DNA from: Liopterus haemorrhoidalis
Lineage: Eukaryota > Arthropoda > Insecta > Coleoptera > Dytiscidae
NCBI GenBank assembly: GCA_963971575.1
Contig: OZ020617.1
Coordinates: forward strand, 21,723,403 to 21,787,402
Direction of reading: 5' to 3'
Length of the DNA: 64,000 nt
This document shows, in pieces, positions 1 through 11,785 of this stretch. Position numbers and translations under genes: made by a program. Numbering within the stretch: position 1 is the first letter of the stretch; every line of letters starts with the position of its first letter. The notes beneath the pieces are model-generated. The model searched no databases. It saw only the letters and a program-made list of their open reading frames with translations, and was not told where the DNA came from.

Positions 1-769
1 AATTATATTTTTTTTGTAAATATAAATTTATTAGAGACAATAATTAATTAATAGGGCGCAAGGTCTGAGGGGCGATTCGTGGACTTTTTTATTTTTCGTC
101 ATCACTTGTATTTTAGAAGTGAGGTTATTTTGTTATTTAGGTTTATCACCCGTATTTTTACCTGTCTATTAAAATAAAAATGATGCCCTCCTTAAATAAA
201 ATGAAAAAAGATAAAAGAGCACTATTTTAGGTTATATAAATTTACAAGTGTCTACTGTAAGTATTTCACAAGGGCGTTATTTTAAGTATTTGCCAACGAC
301 ACCAAAAACATTGCTACGGCTCTGGGTATAGCGCTGCATTATAGACCTTAACGAAAAAAGACCATAAAATCAAAATTGTAAATGGAGAAGCCACAAAAAT
401 GAATATTTCGAGCATTTAAACCAAGCTAAATATCACACAAATAATGATATCTGTTCAATCATTGGACACCGTATGTTCACCGGGTATCTACCATCGCTTA
501 ATCTAGCAATTTGGTCTACCCGTTACCTCTGCAGACGTGTAATTTATTCAACTGTATCACACATTTGCTGTCTGATCCACAGAGTTGATTTTACGATCTA
601 GTGTAATACCATTGATCTCTGAACTACGTAAATTATCCATTGATTTTCGTGTAAGAGAGAATCCTCTCACTACAGGTAAATCACCTTTTAATAGGTGCCT
701 TAGATTTCCGTAGACTGCTCAGTCAAAACCAATTTTTCTATTAATATCTACGAACTGGTTGTCCTATAC
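1..769. other. AT-rich sequence, no gene recognised
   Basis: No convincing ORF, RNA gene or bounded repeat was seen. Positions 450-735 are less AT-rich and on the minus strand give short open stretches without a family I recognise. Confidence 0.5.
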
Positions 770-1227
770 CAGAGTTACCCAAATGGTGGGTCGCGACCCA
801 GTCCCGGGTCGCATAAAAACTCGAGAAACCTAGGTGTTTTTTTTTTTCAAGAAACACTAGAATACGATTAAATATCATTGAATCTGGACTGAATAATACT
901 TGCGTACCGGCGAGCGGACCGAGAAACATCGATTACGTTATCATCGTTTTCTCCTAATCTGAAATTATTAGTAAAAAATAAAGAGCACCACACTTCTCAT
1001 TAATAAATAATTGGTTCTCATTAATAATTTTTGTTTAATTTCTACAAATTTTTGTAACGGTTAAAGCTTTTTTATTATAATTATTATGTGAATAAATGAA
1101 AACTGTATGGACATCCATATGTTTTAGCTTACCTATGGGCTATTATAGGCGGAAAATTTTTAGTGGGTCACGAAGAAAAAGTGTGAAAATTACCGAGTCA
1201 CGGGAAAAAAAAGTTTGGGAAACGCTG
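770..1227. mobile_element. Non-autonomous hAT element (458 bp) with 8-bp target duplication
   Basis: The left end CAGAGTTACCCAAATGG and the inverted right end CAGCGTTTCCCAAACTT are similar terminal repeats of the hAT type. The flanks are TCCTATAC (762-769) and TCCTAGAC (1228-1235), an 8-bp target-site duplication with one mismatch, the length produced by hAT transposases. No transposase reading frame remains. The palindrome GGGTCGCGACCC near the left end is typical of this group. Confidence 0.8.
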
Positions 1228-1235
1228 TCCTAGAC

Positions 1236-1890
1236 GATAGTTTTGTCCTGCCCCAGGCAGTGGCGGCTGGGACAGGATGGCGTTGAGATAGTGACTAAAA
1301 TTTTTGAATAAAAAAACTGAATCTAAATTTTTATTTATACTTTAAAATAGCATAAAATTAGCGAAATATATGTGAATATATTTTTATTATTTCTAATCCA
1401 ATACATGTTAGATTTTAAAAGTTTAGATCTAGAAAACAATGCTTAGGTAGTAGCAACGTGGGACACTTCTGATAGTGTCCAAATACGCAACGTTGCCACA
1501 TACGATTTAGAATGTATTTATCTACGCAAGTAATAAAAATTAACTGGAAAAGGCAAAAGCGGCGAGGTTTATCGTCTATGTATTAGTGAGTCTCGGCCGG
1601 TGTCCTAAGCTTAGTTCGTTTGTTTTGATTTGTGATAATTACTCAAACGTGAAAATGCATGAGTGAGTACATTATATTAAAACTAACGTTATTAACTATG
1701 AAACTAAATTATTAATAACAAATATTAGTCCTCATCGGCCAAAATTGAATATTTCACAATCGAATAAAAATGGAAATAGAGTGTTCAGTAAAACCAATGG
1801 TAATAATTTAGAATGGGGCACCTAAAACTACAAAAAAATTTAACGACATATAATTGAATTGTCTATTTCTCGGAGCATAATAAAAAAATA
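1236..1890. other. AT-rich sequence, no gene recognised
   Basis: No coding or structural signal was seen apart from short A/T runs. Confidence 0.4.
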
Positions 1891-1892
1891 TA

Positions 1893-2740
1893 TACGAAGA
1901 ACATTCAATAATTAAAGAGACAAATTGATGTAGAAAAAAAAAAAAAAAAAACGGTTTGTAGCGGGAGTTTGGTACTTTCATGACTTTTGGTTGGCATCAT
2001 TAGGATGAGTTGAGAACACCTGACGGATAAAAATTGTTTTGTTTATAACCTCAAAATTGCATTTAAAGATGGCGTGTCCGCTTGAAGTTTCCACATTAGT
2101 TGAACAATGTTCATTGATCCGGTTTTTGCTTTCTGAAGGTGAAAAACCGGCTAAAATCTTTCCTCGAATGATTCTACAGTATGGTGAAAGTTGTATGAAT
2201 CGCGGAAATTTTTATAAATGGGGAGAACAATTCAAAAATGGTCGAACCTCAGTGACTGACGAGCAACGTCCATTATTTATTTGTGAAGATCGACATATTA
2301 CTGTTGAAGATATAGCAAAAAAAGTTGCAGTAAGTGTTGGCACAGTTCATCACGTTATCACTGACAAGCTCAAGTACAGCAAAATAAGTGCAAGGTGGGT
2401 CCCAAAACAATGCCCTCATACCGCCAAGCTGACCCAAGAAACCATTGAACAAATGGGTTGAGAGATACTACCTCATTTGTTTGGTCCTCTCAAGGAAGCA
2501 TTACGTGGAAAAAAGTTTAGCGACAACGAAGAAGTCAAAGAATTTGCGGAAAACTGGCTCAAACAACAAGACAAATATTTCTTTGCATCAGGTATAAAAA
2601 AACTAGTTCATCGTTAGGACAAGTATATTAATATTCGTGGGGATTATGTTTAAAAGTAGTAAAAGTATCATTTTGTAAAAATACACAGTTTTTTTCTACA
2701 TCAATTTGTCTCTTTATCTTTAATAAAGTAATCCCTCGTA
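1893..2740 (+). mobile_element. Mariner transposon, internally deleted
   Basis: Terminal inverted repeats begin TACGA. The left arm (from 1893) and the inverted right arm (ending about 2740) share AAGAGACAAATTGATGTAGAAAAAA and further upstream bases. The plus strand holds the N-terminal part of a mariner transposase followed directly by its C-terminal part. At about 850 bp, the element is shorter than the usual mariner length of about 1.3 kb. The catalytic middle is absent, so it could only move in trans. Confidence 0.85.
2069..2650 (+). pseudogene. Mariner transposase remnant lacking the DDD catalytic core
   Basis: From the Met at 2069 the frame encodes MACPLEVSTLVEQ and then the DNA-binding region, with NFYKWGEQFKNGRTSV and ITVEDIAKKVAVSVGTVHH, the second helix-turn-helix of mariner transposases. 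The WVPKQ linker motif follows, then a stop at 2459-2461. In another frame the sequence resumes with HLFGPLKEALRGKKFSDNEE and WLKQQDKYFFASGIKKLV, the mariner C-terminus. The roughly 200 residues between, which carry the three catalytic Asp residues, are deleted. In an intact copy the product would bind the terminal repeats and excise the element in the nucleus. Confidence 0.85.
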
Positions 2741-2744
2741 TATG

Positions 2745-3490
2745 ATAAAAATTATTTCACTTTCAAGTCATATTTGAAAAAATGACTGGAAAGTGAAATA
2801 TTTTCAATTATTTTTATTTTTATTATGGTATGGTCAACAATTTTTTTCTCAACACACAGAGTTTTCGAGAAAAATTGTGTTCACTACTTGACGACAGGAA
2901 GTAGAAATTCCGAAGATCATTTGGGAACATGGGGAAAATTTTTTGAAAATCAATTAAAGGTAGAAGAGTGGAGAAATTTCGAAAATCATTTGAAGACGAG
3001 GGGGGAGTAGTGATTCCAAAATAACTATGAACAGAAATTTCGAGCGAGCCGTTTGAAATTGTTCAGCTTCGGCCCTCGGGCTGTAAGTTGGACACTACTG
3101 CACTATATTGATAAAAAGTGTCTCCCTAAATATTTTACTCTCCAGCCGCTACTGGCCCCAGATATTTGTAGCAAGAACTAGGTTCAGGTCTCGGGTAGAA
3201 GTAGTCTACTCGAGATTGTCAAATTACCACAGCACTAAATTTATCACTATACCGTCGGTGAAAAATAAATGATTTGGGCAATCTATTAAATTTTTATCAG
3301 CCTCTGTCCAGTTTAATCTTTTTAAAATTCTTTCTAATGCACAGTGGCGCGTTATACCGCAGGAAAATTAGTTTTTTTTTTTTTTATTCTTGCACTCAAC
3401 ATTATAGAAATTAAATAATATTAAAGAAGGCATAACAAGCAATCAATACATGTAAATATAATATTTTTTAAATCTCTGTCGCAATATTTA
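2745..3490. other. Intergenic, with a probable hAT right end near 3030-3105
   Basis: Sequence at about 3040-3105 reads towards GGGCTGTAAGTTGGACACTACTG. Its reverse complement starts CAGTAGTGTCCAACTTACAG, a hAT-like terminus. The matching left end was not found, so this is an end fragment. The rest is AT-rich and featureless. Confidence 0.35.
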
Positions 3491-3757
3491 ACCATATACG
3501 AGAGCTGCCTTTTAAGTTTTTACAAAAACTGTTTTTTTTTTTTAAACAAACTGTTTTATTGCTTTTCAAAATATTCGCCTTTAAGATTTATACATTTTGC
3601 ATGCGTCCAAACTAATTCTCGAAATATTTTATCCACTCTGACGTTGGTATCCATGGTAAACATGGTTTTCGTAGGCTTCAACAGTTTCTTGAGGTGATGA
3701 AAATCGTTGTCCACGAATTTTTTGTTTGACATTGGGAAACAACCAAAAGTCGTTAGG

Positions 3758-3944
3758 CCGGTCGCTATGGCGTAGTGGTTAGCTCATTTGACTGCTAACC
3801 ATGGGGGCTCGGGTTCGAATCCCGGTGATGGCATGGATGTTTGTATTTGTTTTAAAAATTAATGTATCCATAATAAAAATAAAGATATACTGGTTAATGG
3901 CCATCGTAGCTAAGACCAAAAATTAAATTAAAAAAAAAAAAAAA
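3758..3944 (+). mobile_element. tRNA-derived SINE with 13-bp target duplication
   Basis: A tRNA-like head contains an A box, TGGCGTAGTGGTT (3768-3780), and a perfect B box, GGTTCGAATCC (3812-3822), the internal RNA polymerase III promoter. A roughly 100-base unrelated body and an A-rich tail (to 3944) follow. The flanks AAAAGTCGTTAGG (3745-3757) and AAAAGTCGTTAGG (3945-3957) are identical, the target-site duplication made by LINE machinery in trans. It sits inside the mariner transposase and so is younger than that element. Confidence 0.93.
3768..3822 (+). promoter_or_regulatory. Internal RNA polymerase III promoter (A and B boxes) of the SINE
   Basis: The A box is TGGCGTAGTGGTT at 3768-3780. 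The B box is GGTTCGAATCC at 3812-3822. The 31-base gap between them is the spacing found in tRNA genes. Confidence 0.85.
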
Positions 3945-4889
3945 AAAAGTCGTTAGGGGGTAAATCAGGTGAATACGGGCAATGAGACATTAATTCGACG
4001 TAATTCTCCTTCAAATAATCAATTGTTTGACAATTGTGCTGTGGGGAGCTTGCATTGTCATGATGAAGAATGATGCGACGTTTTTGGTTGTTTTTCCTGA
4101 TTTTGTCGATGATTTCTGGCAAAAAATTGTTGAATACCGTTCAGTATTAACTGTTCTCCACTAAAGGAATGATTGCGACACGTCCAGTACAACCGAAGAA
4201 ACAAGCGATCATTTTCTTGAAAGTGCTTCGTGAACGAACAATTTTTGTGTTGCGGTTCGTCTTGGAAGACCCAAACAATGGATTTTTGCTTTTTGATTTT
4301 TCCGGTTCATACGAATAAATCTATGTTTCGTCACCAATCAACACGAGCCTTTTTTTTGAGCTTCTGTAAAATTATGCGAAATCCATCGGGAACATATCTT
4401 ATTCACAGCTAAATGTTCATGCAAAATCGAATGTATTGAGGTCTGTGATATGCCAAAGATGCCTCAATCTCACGGTAAGTCACATGCCGATCTTCTTCAA
4501 TAATTTTGCGCACAGCATAGATGTTTTTTTGAATCACAACAGATTTTGGTCGACCTTCACGAGATTCATCACTGACGGACACACGACCACGAAGAAATTC
4601 TGCAAATCTATTGTAAACAATCTTTTCTGATGGTGCTTCATTGCCAAAAGTTGAACGAAGCGCATCTATGCATTGTTGTTGAGTTAGGCCTTTACGTTCG
4701 GCCTTTAAAATCGTAAAAAATTACACATTTTTTTTTTTAAACTGTCATTGTCAACAAATTACTTGCTCAATTTATAAGCTGTCACTGATTTCACAATAAC
4801 TAATGTCAAATTTTACGAATATAGTAATGACGCATTTCAATATTGCCATCTAGTGGTAGTTTGTAGAAACATAAAAGGTAACCCTCGTA

Positions 4890-6090
4890 TTTCCCACCAC
4901 CTTATTGCTTCATATTTTGTTGATTTATAATTAGCAAAAGGTCACAATTTCTAATTCACTTTAATTAATTAATTGTAATACGAAGAAGTATAGGTTTCAA
5001 AACACAAAAATATAAAAAGCACACCCTTGTCAAAGGAAAAGAACTGCGGCGTTAAACTGTCTGAGTCAGCGGCACGTTATCCTATAAACAAAAAAGATAT
5101 TTGTTTGCCCGCGTGTCAAAATAATTGTTATTCATTACTAATATTTATACGTATCGTTCTCTGTGCTTAAAAGCTTTAAAACTTATATTATAAGTTCAAC
5201 TGGACAAGATAAATTAAATAATTTGGCAATAATGTGAAAAAAAAAGAATAGATTACAATAAAATGCTAGACAATTTATCAGTCCAAACAGCATGAATATC
5301 CAGTTAAAGTTTTTATTTTGTTCATACTTAGTTATCCCCTGGCAGAGAATCCATCTTGTGATTTTTCTTTAAATTAATTTTGTTATTATTACCTGAAATG
5401 GGAGTGCATATGACACACCGAGAAGAATCCTCGGGGAACGAGCAGGTCAGGTAGGGTGGCTAAAGCCTAGTTTCGATGATATCCTTTTTAGTTTCAATTT
5501 ATCTCATTTTTATGTAAACAGAAATATTTCTAATCTGTTTCACTGCTCCGGGTTTTTTTCCCTGGTCTAAATATTTGTTGGAAACATCATACGTATAAAC
5601 TTTATAAGGAAAACTGTTTATAATGAAAAGTGTTAATTGGCTGCTCTCAGGGCCGCTGAGAAGGGGTGACATCTCAGACTTTTGTCACAGGCTCGACCGC
5701 AAAAGGGACCCGGCTCATTGGATTAATAATAAGTTTTGCATTGAAATAAAAACAAAATTAACCGTTAAAGCACAGCCGCCCTATTTTCAAGGCAACGAGT
5801 GTAAACAAGTTGAGTTTGACACCACATTTTTGGGCAGTATTCGAGGATGTTTCAATAAAATATTTAAACAAATTCTTTGTATTAAAGGTTTGTAGTTTAT
5901 AGTACGTTTTTAAATAAATGTTTAAAGTTTTATTGTCTTTTTAAGTCTGTAAGTGAAGACTATATGGTAAATACGTGACCAGGTATATAATTAGACCTGA
6001 TATGTATAACTAAGGGTGTCAAATTCCAGTGGTTCGCGAGTCAGTTCCCGTACAAAAGTAACTTAAACTGACTGCACCCATCCTACACAT
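4890..6090. other. AT-rich sequence, no gene recognised
   Basis: The only departure from plain AT-rich sequence is 5640-5720, which contains CAGGGCCGCTGAGAAGGGG and may be a hAT end, but no partner was found. Open stretches here have no recognisable domain. Confidence 0.4.
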
Positions 6091-6091
6091 C

Positions 6092-6850
6092 TTATTTTAT
6101 TTATTTATTTATTTATTTGGACATTACAGACATAGTCCGTTTTGTGCCCCAAGACAAACATACAATATACATACATACAAACATAATCAATCATCAACAA
6201 TATTTTTTAAAAATGTACAATTTCATATATATGTACAAACATCAAGTTGCTCTACTCATTCAGTTTCAAAACATATTTGAGACATTCGCAAAATACAATC
6301 AAAGCCAGACATACTATACAGATTATAACGGCAGCCTGAATCTACCTGCAGTTTTACAAGTCAGGTGTTAACATTAGATTATATTCTGTACACAAGTTAT
6401 AAGGCTTAATACCACTTTGCGGAATTTGGAGTAATTCATATTAAATAAATCAACTTTATTTCAGTCCTTAGCGAGGATCCTGTTATATAATGATGTCATA
6501 CATAACAGACTCATTTCATATTGCACGGTAGTCGCTCTTTTATATATAAAGAGTATGTCTCTGATTCTGAAACCCCGGGAAGGCACTTTTAGAAAAATTT
6601 GTCAGGCCAGTCAACTTAGTTGTTAAATATCTTGAATAAAAATACCACCGATGTCGTATCTCGCCTCCCAGATAGGGTTCTAACATTATACTTTGATAAT
6701 ATACTGCTCGTTGATATGTATTTAGGATGAACTCTCGTCAAATGCAGTTCAAACTTACGATTATACCGCGATTGGACAGTCTCAATACTACTAATATGTT
6801 TACTGTGATATGATACATATTAAAGCTCATCCTTAAACAGCAGCCGAACT
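6092..6850 (-). pseudogene. 3' fragment of a CR1/Jockey-like LINE with (TTTA)n tail
   Basis: The left end is a TTTA microsatellite (6092-6118), which on the minus strand is the 3' tail of a LINE. Reading the minus strand from about 6850, broken frames give the C-terminal region seen downstream of reverse transcriptase in many insect LINEs. Examples are a TTSVVFLFKIFNN stretch, WPDKFF, a GFQNQRHTLYI stretch and KSDYRAI. Many stops are present. The element is 5'-truncated, with no RT catalytic motif left. The family assignment rests on recalled resemblance and is moderate. Confidence 0.55.
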
Positions 6851-7123
6851 TCAAATTTTACGAAGGGTCTCCTGATAATTTTTGTCAAACAAAAAAGGAA
6901 GAAAAGCGTTAAATTTATTCATATGTTAAAGCTTAAAAATATTTGTTTCCAATGAGGTGTTGCTAGTCATACAAAATTGCCAACTTTCGCGCCACCAGTC
7001 TAATACTCCTGTATTAGACCCACAACTCGAGAATGGTTGCCCTAGGGGCTTAGTCATTAAAAATGGACTATACTTTGCAGCTGTTGTTGGGTCATTCCAT
7101 ATCATGTGGTCTAGAGTCTAAGG

Positions 7124-8757
7124 CTCCCCACCTCATCATTTTGAATTTGATGAAACTTTTTACACTGAATCTTACATTACCCAAGTGAATTCTGATAAAG
7201 TTTAAGATCCGCCAGTGGAAAACTTGTGGAGTTATAACTCATTGTTTGATGTTGCAACTTTATGTCAAAATATTTTCTTGGGTATACAAGCAAAACAAAT
7301 GAAACTCTGCGATCTAATATAACTTTTTATGATTTATTGAATCTATTTCAGCAATCTATTTTTTTAAACTGGTATAGATAAAAACCTCCAAGTGGGCAAA
7401 AAAAAAATGAATACACTAAAAAAAAATCTAATTTTTGCCTTTTGTAACTTTTGTAATAATGAAGCTTTCTCTGCAAAATTTTATTTCTTTGTGTTACATC
7501 TCTGTTCTCAAATATACAATTTCAACACATAAGCTTATCTCGTTACTTTACAATTCCAAATTTTGTGATTTTACAAAAAAAGTCAAACATTGGGTATTTT
7601 TAACCAGCTTTTACAAAAAAGAGTCACCACAAGAGAAACATTTTTATACCAATACTATTAGAAAGAGCATATTTCAGACCCCCCTTTAACAGTTGGTCGC
7701 GTTTTTCAACGCCTGTAAAAAGTGCCTGAAAATAAGGGTCGAAAGTCATAAAAGTTTCTGTGGTAATGGCATACATTAACAGCCAAATATGGTCAGCTCT
7801 TCAAGTTGTACTTGTTATATGACTGTTTTTCTGCAATTTTATGAGGAAAATACTTGCTTACGTTGGTCCATGGTGGCATTACTACTACCAGTTCAATAAA
7901 TTTGAACCAGCAACCACATTACCAGAGAGATCACGCCTGACAGCTGTGCAATACCAGCTACGGGTGTTTTTCTTGAGGTAGGTTTCTTGGTTAAGGTTCC
8001 AAGTCAACGATTGGGTAGCTTACCTTAGGTTCCCAAGCTTATAGTGGGTATCTTCTGTTGGTTCCCAAGCAGAAGTTCTGAAGTGTATTATTTCTTCATT
8101 GCATTTTATTGAATTTATAAGCCACCTTATCCAAAGTAGTTTCTGAAAACTGATCGAAAACTGTTGCCCAGATGATGTAACTATGGAGCAGACAGTACGG
8201 AAAGAAGATGTTTCTGGATGACTCTTTTTTGTAAAAGCTGGTTAAAAATACCCAATTTTTTACATTTTTTATAAAATCTCAAAATTTAAAGAGAAATTGT
8301 AAAGTAACGGGATTAGCTTATGAATTGAAATTGTAAATTTGAGAACAGAGTTGTGACACAAAGGAATAGACAAAATTTTGCAGACAAAGCTTCATTATTA
8401 TAGGAACTACAAAAGGCTAAACTTTGAATTTATTTTAGTGCTTTCATTTTTTTGGGCCAATTTGAGGCATTTTATCTACACCACTTAAAAAAAAATAAAT
8501 TTCCGCATTAGTTCCATTTAATAGATCATGAAAATTTGTAATAGATGGCAAAGTTTCATTCGTTTTGCTTATATACCCAAGGAAATATTTTGACTGAAAG
8601 TTGCAAAAATTATACAGAAATACTGTACATGGTCACAATATGGTATAAAAAAAAACAAATATTCCACTGGCGAATCTTAAACTTTACCATAGTTAGTCTG
8701 AGCCACATAAGATTCAACACACAAAATCTCATCAAAATCCGTGACGGTAAGGTGGGG
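7124..8757. mobile_element. Foldback-like element with inverted arms of about 500 bp
   Basis: The left arm (about 7124-7627) and right arm (about 8216-8757) are reverse complements with moderate divergence. Matching blocks include AACCAGCTTTTACAAAA at the inner edge, TTTGCAGA..AAGCTTCATTAT in the middle, AAGTTTAAGATYCGCCAGTGG, and CCCCACCTTA/CCCCACCTCA at the outer edge. The left flank contains GGGTCATTCCATATCATGTGG. The spacer of 588 bp has no intact ORF. The superfamily is not assigned. Confidence 0.75.
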
Positions 8758-8759
8758 AA

Positions 8760-9323
8760 CTTATTATATATAACATCTCAAGTGGTCAAATTTTTGTCAT
8801 CAAAAGTGGTCAAGTAGTTAAAGTGATAACAGGGTCTGTCATCACTTTCGGAAACACAAATCGCTTTGAATAGTGAAATCCAACCGCGTATTGCAAATTT
8901 GCTAACTTTTGGTTTCTTATTAATGGTAGCTTAGTGAACAATTATTGTCTTTAATAGCAACATAATTAATTCCACTTCGATGACTAATTCCCCTGGACTA
9001 GAATAAGCAACTAAATAAATATGTCTTCATTTTGTAGTGTAAATAACAGTGCAATTATAAACTGAACACATTTCATCGAAACTTGTAAACTTGTAATGAA
9101 TGTGATTAGAGTTGGAGTCGAGTTCATTGATGTTAGTTTCATTCATGTAGAGAACTATTCACCTTTATTCACCTTGACGAACTATCGATTATGGCTTTCT
9201 GTTTGCTACCTAAATCAAATCTCTTTGCAAGTTCATACATAGTATATATGCAAATATGTATGATCAATGGTTAATACTGAAATATTCCTGATGGCATTAA
9301 GATGAATGAATGTGAATACATAC
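8760..9323. other. Downstream intron or flank of the GPCR gene, no feature seen
   Basis: This AT-rich sequence lies 3' of the TM7 exon on the minus strand. It should be intron leading to the cytoplasmic-tail exon, which I could not identify. Confidence 0.4.
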
Positions 9324-9436
9324 CGCTCATGAAATTGTAGATAACTGGATTAATAGCACTGTTGGCGTAACACATCCAATGGAAAACCAGGGCTAAAGCT
9401 GAGTACGTGTCCGTTTGAGGCAAATTCATCGTTAAT
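9324..9436 (-). CDS. Internal exon of the same GPCR (extracellular loop 3 and TM7, NPxxY)
   Basis: On the minus strand a pyrimidine-rich acceptor (TTTTTTCTTCAG) precedes position 9436, and a GTATGT donor follows 9324. The exon starts with one base (A) that completes the AG left by the TM6 exon to give Arg. It then has 37 codons and ends with the first base of a Gly codon. The peptide reads LTMNLPQTDTYS (loop), then a TM7 helix containing HWMCYANSAINPVIYNF and ending in MS. NPVIY is the conserved NPxxY motif. The HWxxYANSAxNPxIYNFxSG form is typical of orexin and allatotropin receptors. The next exon should begin with the rest of Gly and a Lys-Phe cytoplasmic-tail start; I could not locate it below 9324. 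Exact phase match and order on the minus strand make it the direct continuation of the exon at 35.7-35.8 kb. Confidence 0.87.
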
Positions 9437-9851
9437 CTGAAGAAAAAATATACATTTTATTAATAAAAAATATGTATACTCATATAGTGAAACATTTGCA
9501 GAAACTTCTTAAAGCTTGTATGTTCAAAATAGGTATTTTTAGTCTTAAAATGATTCTGTTGATTAACTACACGATTTCATTCCAATATGGTATAATATAA
9601 TTATAGCTATTTAGTTAATTACTTTATCAGAAACACAATTTTAAGTTATTTCTACTTGCATTATTATTGACGTGGTTTTTAACCGTTGTTAACAGAAATG
9701 ATTTCTTAAAATTAATGATTTTAGAGAGCACTCCAGACGATTTATTTAAACAAAAGACTCACAATCCTATAAATTTAATCAACAGCTTACCCTAGTGTGA
9801 AAATTATGGAAAATTCGACTTAGGTTTTAGTGAGCCAACGATAATATAAAG

Positions 9852-10183
9852 CAGTGTTTGTCAACAGGTGGTCCGCGGACCACCAGTGGTCCTCAGAAAA
9901 ATTTTAGTGGTCCGCTTAAGTTTTTATATGTGTTTTTTGCAGTTTTTTTAAATTTTCATGTACATTTTTTGTGTAAATAATTTATATTTTCTGTAAACTT
10001 TCTGTGATTTTCTACAAATAAAATGAATGTATTTATTAGCACATTAAATATATCTGTTTTCTTGCAAAAAATGAACCAACAATTATTATTAGTGGTCCGC
10101 CTTAGAAAATTATATATTATTAATTGTTATTAATTAATAATTAAATTATAAATTATACATGCATTTTTGGTTGAGAAACACTG
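9852..10183. mobile_element. hAT MITE (332 bp) with perfect 8-bp target duplication
   Basis: The left end CAGTGTTTGTCAACAGGTGG and inverted right end CAGTGTTTCTCAACCAAAAA are hAT-type termini. The direct flanks ATATAAAG (9844-9851) and ATATAAAG (10184-10191) are identical. GTGGTCCGCGGACCACCAGTGG near the left end is palindromic. It has no coding capacity. Confidence 0.9.
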
Positions 10184-10369
10184 ATATAAAGTACAATGCT
10201 AAAGCTGCGTCCAGAGCTCTTTAAATTAGTTGATTGTGCATTGTTAATTGTGGATAAGTTTAGTAGATAGTTTTAACATTCAAGGCAGCGTTTACAGCTA
10301 AGGAAATTAGTGCGTTACGAATATTACGACATCACTGTGTCTTTAAACCAACTACAGTGGCTTCGTAAA

Positions 10370-11420
10370 AAGTTTATTATCTATTAACGTTTTCCTAATT
10401 CTGTTGTCCTAGATTTTTATTAACTAAACTTAACCTAATAGGGGATACGCATAAAATTTATATTTCCTTAAAACTACATTTTTTTGATATTTTAATGTTA
10501 GTTATGTCACCTAACACAACAAAAATCACATTTTAATTAATATTATAGCCAAATTTTTTAATTAAAATATTGTAAATTTGAAATAAGCCGACCACGCCGC
10601 GAAGGTTGCCGAGTAAATACGACTGAGACTGTAGCGGTTTGACGTCACAGATACAGTCTAAACATAATCTTTACGTGTGTATATTGTATTGTTTGAGACT
10701 TTTGTATTTTAAACAATTTTTCACGCATTTATTATTAAAATAATTTATAAAATATATGTACTCACATAAAAATGGTCTTCACAAACATAAAGTTTACTTT
10801 TTTCTGAAATATCGGTTTTATTTCGCCTCATAGCTTTCAGCCACAAATTTCGCCTTTTCTGTTGTTTTTCGCCATCAGGTAATGATATAAATTATTTTTT
10901 TGGATTTCTAATTGAACTATTTGTGCACATCGGTACTAAACAATATTTTCGACTATGTTTCGAAGTACTGGGGCCTGGATCTTCCATATTTTATATATTT
11001 TAATATAAAATTTAATTCGGTAAACATGTATAAATTGTTTTTATAGAATTAAACTTTATTATAATTAAAATCACTCTAACTTTACATAACCTATAAAAGT
11101 TATACAAACAAATAAGTTCATAACAGACTATGTACGCTGGGTAGGCTAGTAGTGTCATGCGTCAGCGGTATGACGTCACACGTCTTTTTCGCGCGCTACA
11201 TACATTTATGATTTTTTTTAAGCCTTCAAATTAAAAAAAAAAAAAAAAATTTATGTTTATATGCAACAAGAGGAATATAATAAAAAAAATTAAAAAAATC
11301 ATGCCTATCCCCTATTATCTAAATTGATCATATTTACTGATCGTCTTTGTAATTTTGGGCGATATTTGTTATAATCGGCACCATGACATTTTGTTAGGTT
11401 ATGTAAAGGCATACAATGTG
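10370..11420. repeat. Old repeat copy split by a later MITE
   Basis: Positions 10370-10438 and 11323-11420 are two halves of a repeat also found at 37690-37925. The left half ends with TCCTAGATTTTTATTAACTA and further bases up to TTAACCTAAT, and the right half starts ATTATCTAAATTGATCATAT. In the 37.8-kb copy (inverted) the two halves are contiguous, which gives an empty-site comparison for the insertion between them. Confidence 0.65.
10439..11323. mobile_element. MITE-like insertion with ATAGGGGATA termini
   Basis: The left terminus ATAGGGGATACGCATAAAAT and inverted right terminus ATAGGGGATAGGCATGATTT form a terminal inverted repeat. The roughly 885-bp element interrupts an older repeat whose uninterrupted form is at 37.8 kb. 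It contains two TGACGTCA-type palindromic sites and no ORF. The superfamily is unclear; the target duplication is at most two to four AT bases. Confidence 0.65.
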
Positions 11421-11785
11421 AACGTTCACCCAAATGTAAACTGAGATAGCCAGTGTGTTTATACGTCTGTCTCATTAAAACATCTCACTAACTATAAGTT
11501 TGGAAAACTATCGACAATCGATAACGTATAACTTATTAAATTTAGAGCTCTGAACGATTGCTCACGTTACCATATGACAAACTTGTTAGTGACAATCAAC
11601 AGTGCACAAATCATAGCCTATAGTTGACTAATTAGAATTCTGAACTGCATAGAATAATAGGCCATATCCATGCTTATCTGGAACGACTCTTACATTTGTA
11701 AATTGCTAACCAATAAATTCATTGGGTGGTAGGCGGTTAGGACAATCATAAAAAATTGATGTGAAGTGTGAATTTTCACACATTT

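Larger units (their letters stand above)
3556..4715 (-). pseudogene. Mariner (DD34D) transposase, inactivated
   Basis: The minus strand shows the order expected of a mariner transposase. First comes ERKGLTQQQCIDALRSTFGN with a following RGRVSVSDESREGRPK-type linker. HVTYREIEASL is the second helix-turn-helix. IGDET carries the first catalytic Asp. LHHDNASSPQHN carries the second, and CPYSPDLPPNDFF the third, giving a DD34D arrangement. The C-terminus reads RGQRFSSPQE and ends GEYFEKQ-like before a stop at 3556-3558. Several in-frame stops and frameshifts are present, and the SINE at 3758-3944 interrupts the C-terminal third just after NDFF. The subfamily looks close to the mori/irritans side, by recall only. 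Confidence 0.85.
3497..4889 (-). mobile_element. Near full-length mariner transposon carrying a SINE insertion
   Basis: Terminal inverted repeats are clear. The left end TACGAGAGCTGCCTTTTAAG and the inverted right end TACGAGGGTTACCTTTTATG match over about 30 bases. Without the SINE (about 200 bp with its duplication) the length is about 1.2 kb, normal for mariner. The transposase runs on the minus strand from about 4715 to a stop at 3556. Confidence 0.9.

Noticed and set aside
741..929. 62-codon minus-strand ORF
   Set aside because: It lies across the end of a hAT MITE; there is no domain and no conserved composition.
3768..3835. A working tRNA gene
   Set aside because: A and B boxes are excellent, but the segment has an A-tailed body and 13-bp target duplication, so it is a SINE.
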